Position numbers and translations under genes: made by a program. Shown one piece after another: positions 1-12,839 of a stretch of 64,000 nt of DNA. Location of the stretch: the NCBI GenBank assembly GCA_905183005.1, contig CAJJDO010000048.1, forward strand, positions 107,498 to 171,497, read 5' to 3'. The first letter of the stretch is position 1; each line of letters begins with the position of its first letter. The notes under the pieces are model-generated. The model was given only the letters and a program-made list of their open reading frames with translations, was not told the origin of the DNA and searched no databases. This DNA comes from Paramecium pentaurelia (lineage: Eukaryota; Ciliophora; Oligohymenophorea; Peniculida; Parameciidae).

Positions 1-640
1 TACTTTCATATTTACAAATAACTTGCTATCTAATTAATACAACTATTTAAAATAAATATCAATTCTCAAATGTATTAGGAATTCATTAAACCTATTTAAG
101 TTTAGGATTATGTTAGTAGGTTGGTAAATACTATATAGAAGAACTTAAAACAAATTAATGAATCAAATTGATCAGCAATAGACATTTAATATGAAAATTA
201 TCTATATTAAGCGTTTCTCTAGCTTCCAAAACAAATACTTTTCAATGAATATCTGTTCTAATAGATTGTCACAAATATTGAAAAACGCACTTTGATTTTG
301 AATCACATTATTATATATCACTGATTAATAATTTTGGAAATTGGATTTCTTAGTCTAAAATAATTTTTAGTATTAAAATATTAAGTAGTTGTATATATAA
401 TATAATTAAACAATATATTAATAAAATATATCTATGATAGTTACCAGAATATTTCCATTCAATGAATTGATGATGCATGAGTAATATTTTATCAGCTTAA
501 TTTAGAAACCAAATTTATTAAAATGAATCTAAATTTATATTTTATGATAATATCAATACTATTAAATAATTATTTGTACAGAAATACAATTAAGATTTTT
601 CATTCACTCTTATGATTAAAATGTTTAGACTTTTGACAAG
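1..640. other. AT-rich stretch without a recognisable gene
   Basis: All frames are broken by TGA or give low-complexity translations. I see no RNA gene, telomere repeat or repeat unit. It borders the 3' side of the zinc finger/RING pseudogene that follows on the minus strand. Confidence 0.5.
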
Positions 641-1203
641 TCAACTACATTGATATAACTAACTTAAGAATTTGAAATTGGCAAATTGATTCATCAAGGA
701 AAAAAATGTAAGGCTAATTTTCAGATCGCCTTCAAAAAAGGGAAAGGTCTTTTAAACACTTGATAAGCATAAATATATTAAATAAGGATATTTCAGAAAT
801 ATTAAAAAATATGTATTACATTGAACATTCTTAATGAAACGAATGAGAACAACTTAATTATTTTTTTTTTGTAAAGAACATCTTCAAAGCAAATTGTGCA
901 TTAAATAATTCCATTTTTTTCTTTATTTTATTATTCTAATAAAGTAGAACATTTGTTTAAATGATCTTTTAGTTCAGATTTAAAATATGCTACAGAACAA
1001 TGAGGACATTTTAATTAAGTCCAAAAATTACCTTCACAAATTTCTAAATGATCATTTAAGTAAAGCTTAACAATCATTTGACCGCATTAATGGCATGGTT
1101 GCTGAATCAAATTATATTACCCTATTTATTATTCACAAAACTTAATGTGATTCCAATAAACTTCCTAGGCCATAATTTCATCACAAAAAGGGCAAGAAAT
1201 CAT
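641..1203 (-). pseudogene. TRAF-type zinc finger / RING-H2 protein, decayed
   Basis: The frame opens at the ATG whose complement lies at 1201-1203. It encodes three successive C2HC fingers: CPFC...HIKFC, CHQC...HLEIC and CPHC...HLNKC. Next comes the first half of a RING finger (CTICFEDVLYKKK). A run of ten T on the plus strand (861-870) shifts the frame by one base. Dropping one A restores the rest of a RING-H2 (CSHSFHQEC). The last zinc pair, which should be C-P-x-C, reads FPFFEGDL, so both Cys codons have become Phe. RING proteins are usually E3 ubiquitin ligases, and TRAF-type fingers bind proteins. Loss of the final zinc ligands together with the frameshift argues for a dead copy rather than a sequencing error alone. 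The family call is firm; exact ends are approximate. Confidence 0.75.
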
Positions 1204-4200
1204 ATAGAAGCACCACCCTATTTCTTGCTTATTCTAAAAAAAATTTTATTCTATTTTATGTTATACATTATTAGGAGTTTGTTCTACTTCTATTTAGATT
1301 ATTTAAGGTTAATTTTATTAATTCTAAGTTAAAAAGCCATTTTCTGGGATTTAACTAGAGTTTTAAGATTGTATTTAGATTCCATCTATATTATGATTTG
1401 AAGTTCTCTTTCTTAGGATATTATTAATTTTTTAACAACATTTTTTCCAATAACTTAAGTTTTACTATGAATTTATGGATTATTTGTTATCGATCATCAT
1501 CTAAAACTGAAATAATAAACCTATAATAATAAAAATTATAAATTATTTTTTTTTTCAAATTTATAGATACATATAGTTGAACTTTATTTATTTCTTAGAG
1601 TTCTTAGGATTTTGGAAAATTATAGGTCTACCTTGTTGTAAATTAAGACAACTAATGAAAGATAAATTTAACATTGTAAGATGATCATTAAATATTTGAG
1701 AATGAGCTAGATTTTATTAAATTAAGAAAGTCATCATTACTATTTTAATCTTACAAGTTATTCTCAAAGAAAGTAATTTATCATTTAACAGATTTATATT
1801 ATTCTTTTTAAAATTATTTTATTAATACTAATAATTTTTAGGATATATCTTAAAATAGAAAGTAATTTGATCCAAATAATTTTTTCTAATTAAATGCTGA
1901 AATTACAAAAGAGAGAGAAAATATTTAGATAAATTCTATAAATAAAGATTCTTCCATTATGATTTTTTAATATTTTAGTAAAGTTAGAATTAACCATGTA
2001 AAAGACATTAATATTAAGTTTATAATAAGAATAAAAGAATATTGCAGATTGGGTAAGTTACAATTCCAAAATAATTGTAATTCGTGAAAAAATCTAATTT
2101 AATATGTTTCATTCAAAGATCAATACCAATCTAGTCTATATGTAGTTTAAATAATTGCAAAGTTCAAATGAAATAGCTTCTAGGATAATTTAATTTTTCT
2201 TGTAATGATGTATTAATAAATTAAAATGATAACATTCTTATATTTACCGAAAATAGAGGAATAAAAAATATATCAAAAATTAGAATCAGGGTTCGTACTA
2301 AATAAAGATATAAAGTTGAATTTCATTAATTAATGAAGTTTAAATGAAACAGAATAATTTTTAAAATGTTTTTGCAGCAAATTGATGATTAATCATGTAT
2401 ACTAGTAATCAATGAAAGTATAAAATAAGATAAATCAAAATGGAACATAATCCAAAATATTTAGTTAAAGTTCAAATGCTTTGGCTTGTAATTTTTTGAT
2501 TAAGGAACTTTTGTATGCTTAATTAGATCAAAGATTATAATCTTTAAATGTTAAATTGAGAATCATCAATTTAATCTATTCAAAGTTATTGATAAAGATA
2601 ATAAAGATAATTTCTTTAATGTTTCAACCATACTTTTTATTGAAAAAGTAAGATATTAATTGATATTCATGCTCATAATATTTAGGCTTTATAATAAAAT
2701 GAAAAGGATGAAATTGAACTTGATAATTTTAATAGATAAAATTTTCTTGACTTTTCATTTAACAAATATAGTTATGGATTTGTCAATAATAATAATAATG
2801 AATGATTATATCTAATTTTTTGGAATTAAATGAATAACTAATACTAAATATGGAAATATCATCTACAAACTTCAGAAATGAAAAATTGTCAATCACAGAT
2901 TAAAAAATAATTAAAATTAACATTTATGTCATAAAATTTAATGTATTTTTGGATTTATTGTTAATAATTGATGATAGATTACTCTTAAATGAACATAACT
3001 TTAAATAAAAATTTATTTATATTTATACTTAATTAGAATTAATTTCTATATAAAGATATAAAGACATTATCAACCAAAAATATAGTTTTTATTATTATTT
3101 ACCCAAAGGATGCCCATTAAATCAGTAAAACAATAAGCTATGTTTCTAATATTTTATTTTATTTTTCTCAAATGGGAATTTAAAGCATATCATATCAATC
3201 AATACTACCTTAAGCTCTATCAAAATAACAGCCTCAATTCAATGCGATCTCTCTTTGAGATTTCTAAGCTTATTCCATTTTTGTTCAGCTTAGTTGTCAC
3301 TTTAATTATTTCTCATTATTCATATTAAGCATATGAATCAATGTTTATTAAGATCAAGGCCTTTTCAAATTTGAAAAAAATTGTTTAAATTCATTAATTC
3401 TAAATCATGAAATAACCTTTGCATTAATCTAGTTATTTTTGTTGTTTTATTTTAAAGATATCCTTTTTTTATATTTTTTTCAATTAAGATTTAAAATAAT
3501 GTGAGCTAAAGAAAGGACAGTTCACAATTAACAATATTTATTTTACAAAAAGAACTATTTCCTCTCAATTTACGGTTTGAAATAGTATCATCTTTATCCA
3601 GTAGATTGAGAAAATTGATTAGTCATTTCTTATTCGGTAACTTTTCTCCGTATTTTTTGAGACTTTGTCAAATTTTTTTCTTAACTAAATCATAACTACA
3701 TTTTTGAGAATTTTTCCAATTTTGACTTCTCTTTCTCAATCCTAAAATATTTACCAAGCGCAATATTTAATAAATATTGACAAAGGATAATTGATGACCT
3801 GAAGACAGGTAGATAATAATTTTTAAGCCTAAGCAAACGCAGTAAACTTGGTTTCCAATCCACGATAAAGCTATTTATTAAATAGCAATGTTATTAAATT
3901 TTTTTAAAGGATGACATGTAATAATTGTGATATTTTGAATTATCGGAACAATATAATTTTTCTTGATTAGAACTAAAAACATTATAATATTTTGATAATC
4001 TATGGCCTTTATTATATATATATATATATTAACTCGCAAGTAAATTTAAAATGTATTTTAATTGAAGAAAATTAATTCAAAGATTAAAAAACATTATACG
4101 TGCTTTAGACTTCAATCTCAATGGGTAAATTTATGGACCTGCAATGTTTGTAACCAAGTTCAATAGTAAAATATATGAAATCATAGGATATCTCCTACTA

Positions 4201-4379
4201 GTTCCTCACATAAATCTATTTAGAAATTCTATAATAATGATGACAAATGAGATTAATGAATAAAATAGTCCTACTTCGTGATTTCCAATAGAATATAGGG
4301 AGAATTATGATTCAAGTAATACAAAACAAAAATCTTGTTCAAGATTCCTTGTCAAATTAGATTTTAATTTTATCACTTT
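1204..4379. other. Mostly non-coding AT-rich DNA with short coding-like scraps
   Basis: No frame runs long enough to call a gene. The clearest scrap is plus strand 2650-2805, 51 codons closed by TGA, reading as a Gln/Asn-rich protein-like stretch beginning KILIDIHAHNIQALQQ; I do not recognise it. A TA dinucleotide run lies near 4015-4030. Nothing resembles a tRNA, telomere or transposase. Confidence 0.4.
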
Positions 4380-5040
4380 TAGAAAACTATGACCTTAAAG
4401 ATAAGGTTTCGCCTACTCTAAAAAACGAATTCTGTCCTTCACTCGGTATTATATTGTTTTTTTTGGAGATCAGAGCTTAAAGCAATTTAATTTCTTACCT
4501 TTGATAAGCAATGTCTTGAGTTTCACTTCTGGGATTAAGATCTTGGCTTAATCCATCCATACATAATTAAGAATAAAGTGATAATAATTTCAGTCATCCT
4601 AATGAATAAGCATAATGTCTGCATCAATTAGGCAATCAATACCCAAAGATATCAGCTACCTTTTTACATATCCTAATAATTCCCAATAGCTTCTTTAGAT
4701 TCTGAATCATAGGAAGAAATATTGATCATATATATTTTATTTGGTTTGATTTCCTCTTAGTATTTGTTAGAATTTAAAATTTAGTAGAATGCAAAACTTA
4801 CTCATAAATTTTAAGTGCTCGATTTTATCACATGATTGGATAAATTCTTAATCATTAATATCCCCTAGCTTCATCTTCCTTTTTCAGTGATTCACTAAAA
4901 GCTATTGAGATTGATCATTCCATAGAGTTGCATGAGCATGCTAGTACTCAATATATCCTATATTTTCTATTTATGATAAAGAACTAGCATTGAATATTTA
5001 CTATAAAAATGATTTAATTACTATAATAAAATATCAATTT
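4380..5040 (-). pseudogene. Unassigned broken coding-like region
   Basis: The minus strand gives several protein-like segments in different frames. Near 4900 one reads SISIAFSESLKKEDEARGYQ before a TGA. Near 4560-4380 a segment including SQDLNPRSETQDIAYQ and then SEGQNSFFRVGE stays open for about 60 codons. Mixed residues with Gly, Pro and Arg are unlike the Lys/Asn/Ile/Phe background of random AT-rich translation. The segments cannot be joined without at least two frameshifts. I do not recognise the family. It may continue into the GC-richer patch just downstream in plus coordinates. Confidence 0.3.
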
Positions 5041-5650
5041 AGAAAAAAGGACCAGCTTAAAACATATTTAATTTTCGAACCATTACTAGTCAGTAAGGCT
5101 TCAGATAAATAACACTCTACATCAACAATAGCTTTGCTTTCCGCGTTATTGGATAATGTTAGTTTTCTTAATGTCTAATATTATTCAATTTTAAAAATTG
5201 TTATTTGTGACTACTTTTCTATTTTATGGAGTCTTAACAAATAAATATAAAAAAATCTCATTGAATAATAGTCAAAGGAAAACAAAAGGAATCTACATAT
5301 CGCCATTCTGGTTGGACTAACTCTAATACACAGTTGAGCACTCATCCTCAATTGATAGCAATCTTCAACCACTTTGCCTGTCCTCTTTTCCTCATCGCCT
5401 TTTTCTGGTATCAAATTTACTCAGAGAAGGAAAAACTTCTTGCCCCCATGATGCACAAGTCATTCTGCCCGCATTCGGATCCCTATAGAGCAGATTTCAA
5501 AGCCTCAAATAAAGATTGCATTTTTGACCTTGACCTTTTGTTCATACCAGTACCCGATGACAGTAGAACGACAGAGTAGGATATGTGAAAAGTAAGCGAG
5601 AACTAAATAAAAGTCTCCATAGAGATCTCCTCCACCTTGTCCACCCAACA
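5041..5650. other. Locally GC-richer patch with overlapping open frames on both strands
   Basis: From about 5300 to 5650 GC content visibly rises above the surroundings. TGA-free frames exist on both strands. A plus frame is open from about 5040 to 5520. A minus frame includes MNKRSRSKMQSLFEALKSAL followed by GSECGQNDLCIMGARSFSFS. The minus reading looks more protein-like and lies on the same strand as the neighbouring unassigned coding-like region. No motif identifies a family. It may be part of a decayed gene. Confidence 0.3.
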
Positions 5651-5778
5651 AGAGTTGAGCTATATTATAAAATATAATATTATAATTTCTTTCCTTTTAA
5701 ATATAGGATAAAGTATGTAATCATTTACAAATTGACACTATTAAAGGAATGGTCGTTATGATTAAACTTCTCTCCAAG

Positions 5779-6270
5779 TCATTGGCCAGACTTTTATCTG
5801 ATAGAATGATCAGACTCAAGCGAACAATATTCTGGCAACAAAATACAAGTTAGCATTATCTTTAACTTATATTTTAATATAGTCACTTCTTTCATAAAGT
5901 AGAGTAACTAGAATAAGCTTATGATCTCATGATATACTACCATAAACTGTCTATTTTTTCTGAAATGCCTAAAAGTTTTATAAATAATTATTTTTTTGAA
6001 TCTCTAACCAAAAATTATTCCTTTTAATTTCTGTCTTTTCCACTGTTTCTTTTTCATTTTATTCTTTCTCGTGTTATATTCTTGTATTTATTTCCTCAGT
6101 CTACTATTGAAGTCCTCTTTATATTAGATTTGACCTCTAATTTGATGACATAATTATTAGTATTCAAATTCTCCATTACTTCTGCCACTCATACCCTTCA
6201 TGATTCCTATCTTTAATTAATTGGCATTACTGTTCTACTTTTCTATCGACATTCCAATCAACTATTCCAT
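5779..6270 (-). CDS. Possible 163-residue hypothetical protein
   Basis: An ATG (complement 6268-6270) starts a 164-codon frame ending in TGA at 5779. The first half is Gln/Lys/Arg-rich and probably coiled-coil (MEQLIGMSIEKQNSN..., then SRLRKQIQEYNTRKNKMKKK). The second half is more hydrophobic. With TGA as the only stop in such AT-rich DNA, a frame of this length can arise by chance, so it is a weak candidate. No family is recognised. A second TGA-free frame overlaps its beginning. Confidence 0.25.
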
Positions 6271-7083
6271 TTCCTAAATTATGATATCTTTTTTTCAAGA
6301 TCACAATTTAAGCAAAAATTTTATACTTTCTCTGTGCTAAAAGAATTTTAAATTATTTATCTCCTCTGTATATATACTAAATAAGAATCATCCTTCTTTC
6401 TTGATATCAGTTGGGTATTACATCGAAGTTAGGCATATAATCTTTATGTTTCCTATTTTATCTTTGTATTTCTTGTATAATTGATTGTCATTTTATACCC
6501 TCACCTCCTCAATTAGGCATATTTATTAGAAATAATTTTTTGAAAGAAATAATATAATGCTAATATCACACATTGAAAAGGCTTATAGATAATTATTATT
6601 AAAAATATAGTGCCCAAAAAACTTAAAATGAAAATTTTTTTCCTTCATATTTAAATTATTTTTATATAATGAGAATACTTTTTTGTTGTTTTGCTTAACA
6701 TTGTTTATCATTAATTATTACAAATATATTTGGCTAGTATATTTAAAAAGATGTAAAAATATTGGTATAATCTGGTTTATATAGAAATGAAAAAATGTAA
6801 TTAAGTGTTGACTCACCTAATTATCAATTATAAAATATAAGTTCCGAAATTTGAACTCTACCAAATAAAAAATTAAAAATATGTTTGTTTGCTAGGGTTT
6901 TCAAGTTAGAGTGAAGAAACTACCTGACTTCTCAGCGTAATAGTTGGTTGATTTTTCAACAATCATTGAAAATGTAAAGAGTTTAATGGAGTTCATTTAT
7001 TAGAGTTTTGAATTATGAAAAAATGCCTCAAACCCAAGACTATGTGTTAAATAATTTTGATTAAAACAAGAATTATTAAATAA
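6271..7083. other. AT-rich spacer, nothing recognised
   Basis: All frames are interrupted by TGA and the translations are low complexity. No repeat or RNA gene is apparent. Confidence 0.45.
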
Positions 7084-7584
7084 ATGATATGCATATATTA
7101 TAATGGTGAAGCACCCTTATAATATGATGATGAGGTTGTTAAGAGAGACTAGTTTTATCAGCTCACCGAAAGTCTTATTCCTAAATATTAAATCAAAAGA
7201 GTATCATTATATCTTTCCAAACTTCACATGGAACAAACATATTTATTAACTGTTTTTTTCCGTTAGTTAATCTTTTGTAGCCCCATTATTAGTTATTCAT
7301 GGACTACAATTTGGGAGTTAAATAGAGATTTCTATTTATAAACTGGAGCAAATTATTCGAAGTTTGGAATAATTCAACTGATCCTAAATGATATAAATTC
7401 TATATCTATAAGTAAATATCGAATTAAAAAATTTATAATACAAAAAAAAATAATTTAAAATATAATTTATCTTTTTAGAAGTATGAGAATAGATCATAAA
7501 GGTTTAACAATTTTGTTTATCTATTTCAAATTTATTTCAAATTAGATTTATTCTCTTATAAATGATAAAATGAATTTAATGTGA
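7084..7584 (+). CDS. Possible 166-residue hypothetical protein
   Basis: An ATG-started frame of 167 codons closed by TGA. The N-terminal part (MICIYYNGEAPLQYDDEVVK) has a mixed, protein-like composition. The C-terminal half turns into Ile/Lys/Phe-rich sequence typical of non-coding AT-rich DNA, so only the first 70 or so codons look convincing. No motif or family is recognised. It could be an N-terminal relic of a gene whose remainder has decayed. Confidence 0.25.
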
Positions 7585-8075
7585 TGTATTATTTAAGTAT
7601 AGGATCTGAATTCATTCATACAAGTTAATAAAAATTTTCTAGAAGATGAAATTATTCTTAAATATTTATATAAAGCAAAAATAGATTACAGTGGGTCAAA
7701 AAATAACTAGTTTATTCTTATTTTTAGTTTAATTATCTTGCATAATAATCAAAACTTATTCCATTTATATGAATTACAATTTTATTAAATTGTAGCATAT
7801 TATAAAGGTATTGAATTGTTTATCATTCATTATTTGAGATTTAAACTAATTTCATACTTTTAATTTGATTTCTAATCTGCTCATTTTTCTAAAGTAGCTA
7901 TAACATGAAGTCAAAAAAATTTGTTCTATAGAATTATAATTTTAATTCTTTTATATATGACTACTAATTTATTTCTGCATCTATTCATAATTCCAAATTG
8001 AAAATTATTCAGTCTTCTAATTTGGATTACTTATAATTAGGAAAAGAAATTCAATATATATTAAATCATAATTAT
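7585..8075. other. AT-rich spacer, nothing recognised
   Basis: Short spacer downstream of the WD40 gene stop on the minus strand. No open frame or motif of note was seen. Confidence 0.45.
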
Positions 8076-9610
8076 TCATTTATTTAATAATTCATATGTT
8101 GAATATGCTTGACTTTTCTTATCCCAATAGACCAAATATTATCCATTGTTTGTGATAGTTCCATAAATTTGTATTGTGTCACAATTCAATTAATCAACTA
8201 TTTTGAACTTCCCATTATTCATCTCTATAATGATATAAATATAGGTTTTATGTCTTACTACAATTAAATTCCTCTCCTTATTGTAAATTATTGGAAAATG
8301 ATATTCATCAGGTTTCTAATTATTTGTAATTAATTGAATTGTCTTCTCCTAATTTTCTTAAAAGACTCCTTCTTTTAATTCAAATATATAGAGTTTATCT
8401 ATTTATTTACCACCAGTTATCCAAATAAATTAATTATCTTTAATAAATTTAATCTTAAGTCCTTCTTCTTAAATTGACTGTGTAACAAAATGTTTGAATT
8501 CAAACTTATCTTATACTCTTCTTTCCCAAATTATAATCTAATTCTTATTTTATGCACATGATATTAATTATGTTTCTGATTAATTTAAACTTAATGCCAT
8601 AACACTATTATCATGTTTATCTAATGAATACATGTATGTCAATATATTTTTATTAAAATCAACCTTCCATACTTTAATTGATTTATCTCCACTTCCAGAA
8701 AATAGTAGATCCTCATTTGAATTTAATGTAATACATCTTACAAAATTTTTATGTTATTCGTAAGGTTATGAACTACTCCAATTAGTTTAATCCAATTATT
8801 TCCAGCATCTTATTGTATTGTCTTATGCACCTGAAATAAAGAAATTCTATTTATTACTATAAACTAAACATTAAACCCATTCAGTATGTCCTTACAATGT
8901 TTTAATCAATTTAATTGTTCCATTTAAAAAGTTCCATACTTTAATATCATTATTTTCTGTTGATACCATAATAGACCCAGTAGAATCAAAAACTATTGCA
9001 TAACAATCCACATTTTATTTAAAAGATTAATCAATTAAGTTTAATTTGATTTCACTATTTTTTGACAAACTTGAACAATCAATGTTAATAAATTTTTCTT
9101 TTATCTATTTAAAGTTAAGTTTATCTTTATGTTGAATATATTAATTTAAGTTATTAGATAATTTAGTCTTCCAAGATTTATTAATATTATTGATAAGTGT
9201 TATATTAGATGTATAATTAATATTCTAATTCTTAATGAAGGAATCTAATTCATCATATAAACTATATTCATTGAATTATTAACATTATGCTAATAGATTT
9301 TGAGTCCAATCTTGAGCTATGTTAATCATAGAATCAAATAATTTCATCAATTATGTCTTTAATTCTTATATATTTTCAATACAAATTGATAATTGTTGCA
9401 CTGTTTTCTAAGTAATATTTTGTAAATTGTTCATATTTTAATCAATATTATTTTTTAAAATCCTATAGTTTTAGCATCTGATTCGAAGTTTTCCATACAT
9501 TTATTGCATAAAAACCTTTGTTTCTTGTCTAGTTTTGGATCAAGCACAACCAAAAGAATCGGTTAGTCATGTTTGTGTTAACATTCAAAATCTTTTTCAT
9601 TTTCTATCAT
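8076..9610 (-). CDS. B-box-like zinc module / coiled-coil / WD40 repeat protein, one frameshift
   Basis: The protein starts MIENEKDFECQHKHDQPI, carrying a C-x2-H...C-x2-C zinc module (later FLCNKCMENFESDAKTIGF). A coiled coil of about 150 residues follows, then WD40 repeats. Repeat cores include STENNDIKVWNFLNG, GAQDNTIRCWKQ, SGSGDKSIKVWKVD and SCAQNKNQIIIWE. The C-terminal propeller end reads NNGQYLVYWDKKSQAY before TGA. WD40 propellers are protein-binding scaffolds, and this architecture is a large Paramecium family of unknown role. The span is 1535 nt, one short of a multiple of three. The break is an A run (plus 9451-9456) right after the zinc module, and adding one A restores about 511 residues. 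Everything else is open and Trp codons are intact. It may be a real gene with an assembly error, or a very young pseudogene. Confidence 0.85.
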
Positions 9611-11853
9611 TTTTGCTTTTTACATTTAATTAAATATTAAAATTTTTTTGTGAAGAGATTGAGTTTTATACATAGAAAAAAGTTTAATAGTTTTTAATTA
9701 AAAAAAACTAAATTTTAATTTAAAGGGGAGTCTAATTCTTAATACTTAAGTTGGCTTCAAAATTCAAAATCATACAAGTTTGCTTAAAAATATAATATGT
9801 TATATTTTATCGAATATAAAACAGCCTATTGTAAGTATTTATTAGGTATTCATCCTTAAAATAGTCCAATCTAAGAATAATTATGTATAGTAAAATTAAA
9901 AATGTATATAAATTCAATGCCACCATTTATAAATTTACTGATTGATATTTGTCTCTGGATTTGTAAAACTTTTTAGAATATTTAATCAGCTCTAATACTT
10001 TAAATTAATCAGAAGTTGTTTGGGCTCCTTGGCGAAGATATCTCATTTGGCTGCTTTCAAAAAGAAAGATTTTTTTGATTCTGTGGCTAAATGATAGATA
10101 ATCTATTCAAAATTTGCAAGTTAAAAAGAGTAAATAAGAATGTGTTCTTTTGGATCGAGGATGTTGACTAGTTTGAAAAATGTAATCATTAAGATATAAG
10201 GTTTTCAAAAGGATAATTTATAATAAGATATTACATGTTGTCGAACAAACTTAGATGAGAAAGAAGAATAGTATAAAATTCGAAGTTTACAACAAAAATC
10301 TTTTCATGAAGGTATTTTAAAGAGATTGATAACAAATGAATAGATGATGAACATTATTTAATCAAATTAACTATTTCATTGTAATAAGGGGATAAGTAAT
10401 TGTTAAAGCTTCACCTTACTTTATGAAAATTTTTGCTTAAAATCTCTATTTAACAATTTTGTATACTATTATTATTAATAGTTAGTCCTTTTTATACGTA
10501 ATTCAGTTTAAGGAATTATTAATTGATTAACTCCTTTGAAAATTGACATTTTTTTGAGTGAATTAAATTATATGAGATCCATGTAATCTAAAAAAAATCA
10601 GGGTATCCTTAAAGTTGTTATTTTTTGGAAATCCAGCTAAAGAAGATTTATTCATGAAAAGTCTATATAAGGTCATTACTAGAATCATAATTAAAGTGAC
10701 TTTTCTAAAATGATGGCAAATTTTAGGCATAATTATTATGATAATGTTTAACAGATAGCACTGTTTTTATCCTGATATACTTTAATTATTCAGTATTTTA
10801 AACAACGACATAAAATGATTACAATAATTCTTCCTTAACTGATTCAACTTATAAGAGAAAGATTACTTACTTAAAAAGATAACCATTTTATTAAGTCTAA
10901 TATTTGTATTTAGAAAATAAATTCTAATTCTACTAAACTCTTGATCTTTGAAAAATCTTAAAGAGGATTTCAAGTTCTTCTAAATTAGAATATACAAATT
11001 TTCTGATTGAAAATCATTATATTAATATTTAATTATTCACACTTTGAATAAATTCTCTGTCTTGATTAAAATAGAAGCATAAATAAAATAAAATGTATAA
11101 GATAAGATTATCATATTTGATTCTTTTCTATCTTGACAGCATACGCATACTAGATAAAAGATGATTTCAGAATTAATTTAATCTTGAAGATGATAATTTC
11201 AACATAAATGATTTTGAGCAAATTTGGCAATATAATTGAGACTGAAAGGCATTCAAATATTTCAAATAATAATAAATTTAGTTATAATTCTAAAATAATA
11301 TATTTTCTCTTTTGATTTCAACTCTAAATCGTATTCCCTATTTATATAGAATAAAATTTTATTTACTAAAAATTATTTTTTTTTATTTTAATATATTAAT
11401 TGGTGTTTATAGTTAAAGTTTGAATCGGCATATGTAATGGAACATAAAATTATGTATGAAAGAAAGTAGAATATTTGAAATTATTGCTCATCATACAAAT
11501 GTTTTAATTTATCGAAGTTATATTTAAGAATTCCAATAAAAGTTTATATATTATAGTTGATGTAATTCGACATGTCAACTTTCATAATTAATTTAAGTTA
11601 GTACCATCTAATCAAATAGAACTTAAAATAATATTATTTATATATCTATATCAGATGAATTCTGTCAAATAAAGGCTTTGAATTATGTGTTTTGGCTTAT
11701 AGTAAACTTTTTTCATGCAAAAAAATCTTATAATTGCAAGAATCATATTGATTTTGCATATGTAAATTTAATAATAAAAAAAATCTATTTAATTGCAAAT
11801 TAATAAGACCGTTGGGAGAAATTTGCAAAAAGACGTGTTTGTAAGTATTATTT
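9611..11853. other. Gene-poor AT-rich region with minor coding-like scraps
   Basis: The minus strand at about 9900-10110 reads protein-like pieces (FEQIIYHLATESKKSFFLKA, then DIFAKEPKQLLINLKY), separated by TGA codons and unassigned. A minus frame from about 11955 to 11270 is TGA-free for over 200 codons, but its composition is background-like, so I do not call it a gene. Confidence 0.35.
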
Positions 11854-11904
11854 GGCCATGACTGCATTAACCAATATTCAAAGAATATTTATTCAGCCAT
11901 GGCC
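11854..11904. repeat. Imperfect inverted repeat (hairpin)
   Basis: The left arm begins ggccatgactgcattaacc and the right arm ends attcagccatggcc. The right arm's reverse complement (ggccatggctgaataaat) matches the left arm with a few mismatches, around a short central AAG-type loop. The flanking TT and AA extend the pairing. In RNA it could form a stem of about 22-25 bp. It is not followed by a T run and no adjacent gene is evident. Confidence 0.6.
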
Positions 11905-12839
11905 AAGGAAGAAATTTTGTGCTCCTTATGATTCTTTTGATTTATCTGTAATCAATAAAGTGATTTGCCTTTTTTAAACAATTATGATCATGATTAGTTT
12001 ATTAATTTAATCCTAGAGTGTTAGAACTGTTTCTAAATCTTCAATCTCATTCATAAACTTCCAATTTTTTCGTTTTCTTCTAATAGTTGATTTAAGAAAA
12101 CCCTTTTAGTTTATATTTGAGAATTAATGGCTAAAAAATAAACTACTGCCTTTCTATATTCAACAAATTATCAAAAAATTACTATATAATTAATATTTGA
12201 GTGTCGGTTTAGCTAACTTTATTGAGAAATATAGGAATAAATTTTTATTAATGAGAGTAAATTTAGATGGGAACAGTTAGAAAATCAAAATTTTAAGGTA
12301 TTAAATCGATGAGCAAAAATAGAGTTGACCCTTTTATTAAGTATTTTTTTGTTTGAATATTTTATTCAATTACAAAAGGTTTTTATAGTAAATTTTTGAA
12401 TAGCTCATAAATATGATTATTATTTTGATATCCTTTGCCTAAGTTTTACTTAGATTTTATATATGTTTATCACTCCATTTAAAGAGATCAAAGGTTGGCT
12501 AGGATCAAAAATCATTCATTTCAAATCTCTTTTATATAAAAAGAAGAATTTTAAATCTATCTTTATACTGTAATGGAATATATTAAAACAGTATCCATAA
12601 TTCTTAAGAAATTCAATAAATAATAGCCTGACTAATTATTTAGAATAATACCACTATTAAGCCTATTATGAATCAAATACCAAAAGGTTCTAGATAAAAA
12701 TCCTAATCTTGACCTTTAGTTGAGGAAGGCAGCAGGATTAGATAAAAAATAATTTAAATGCATTATATAAAATTGTACAGAAAGGATCGACAAACATCTT
12801 AATAAATAAGCGTTCTCAAATTCTACTTCCTTTATTCAA
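11905..12839. other. AT-rich spacer, nothing recognised
   Basis: No convincing coding frame, repeat or RNA gene was seen between the hairpin and the broken minus-strand gene that follows. Confidence 0.4.

Noticed and set aside
601..900. Plus-strand translation resembling a protein kinase N-lobe
   Set aside because: The same bases read on the minus strand give clear TRAF-type zinc fingers and a RING-H2, which explains the sequence far better.
9451..9456. Programmed ribosomal frameshifting at A runs
   Set aside because: Known in Euplotes but not in Paramecium. The shifts fall at varied sites and in both directions, and neighbouring genes show ordinary decay.
11270..11955. TGA-free minus frame of about 225 codons starting at GCC-ATG-GCT
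   Set aside because: With only one stop codon in DNA this AT-rich, frames of such length are expected by chance. The translation has background composition and no motif, and its start falls in the hairpin.
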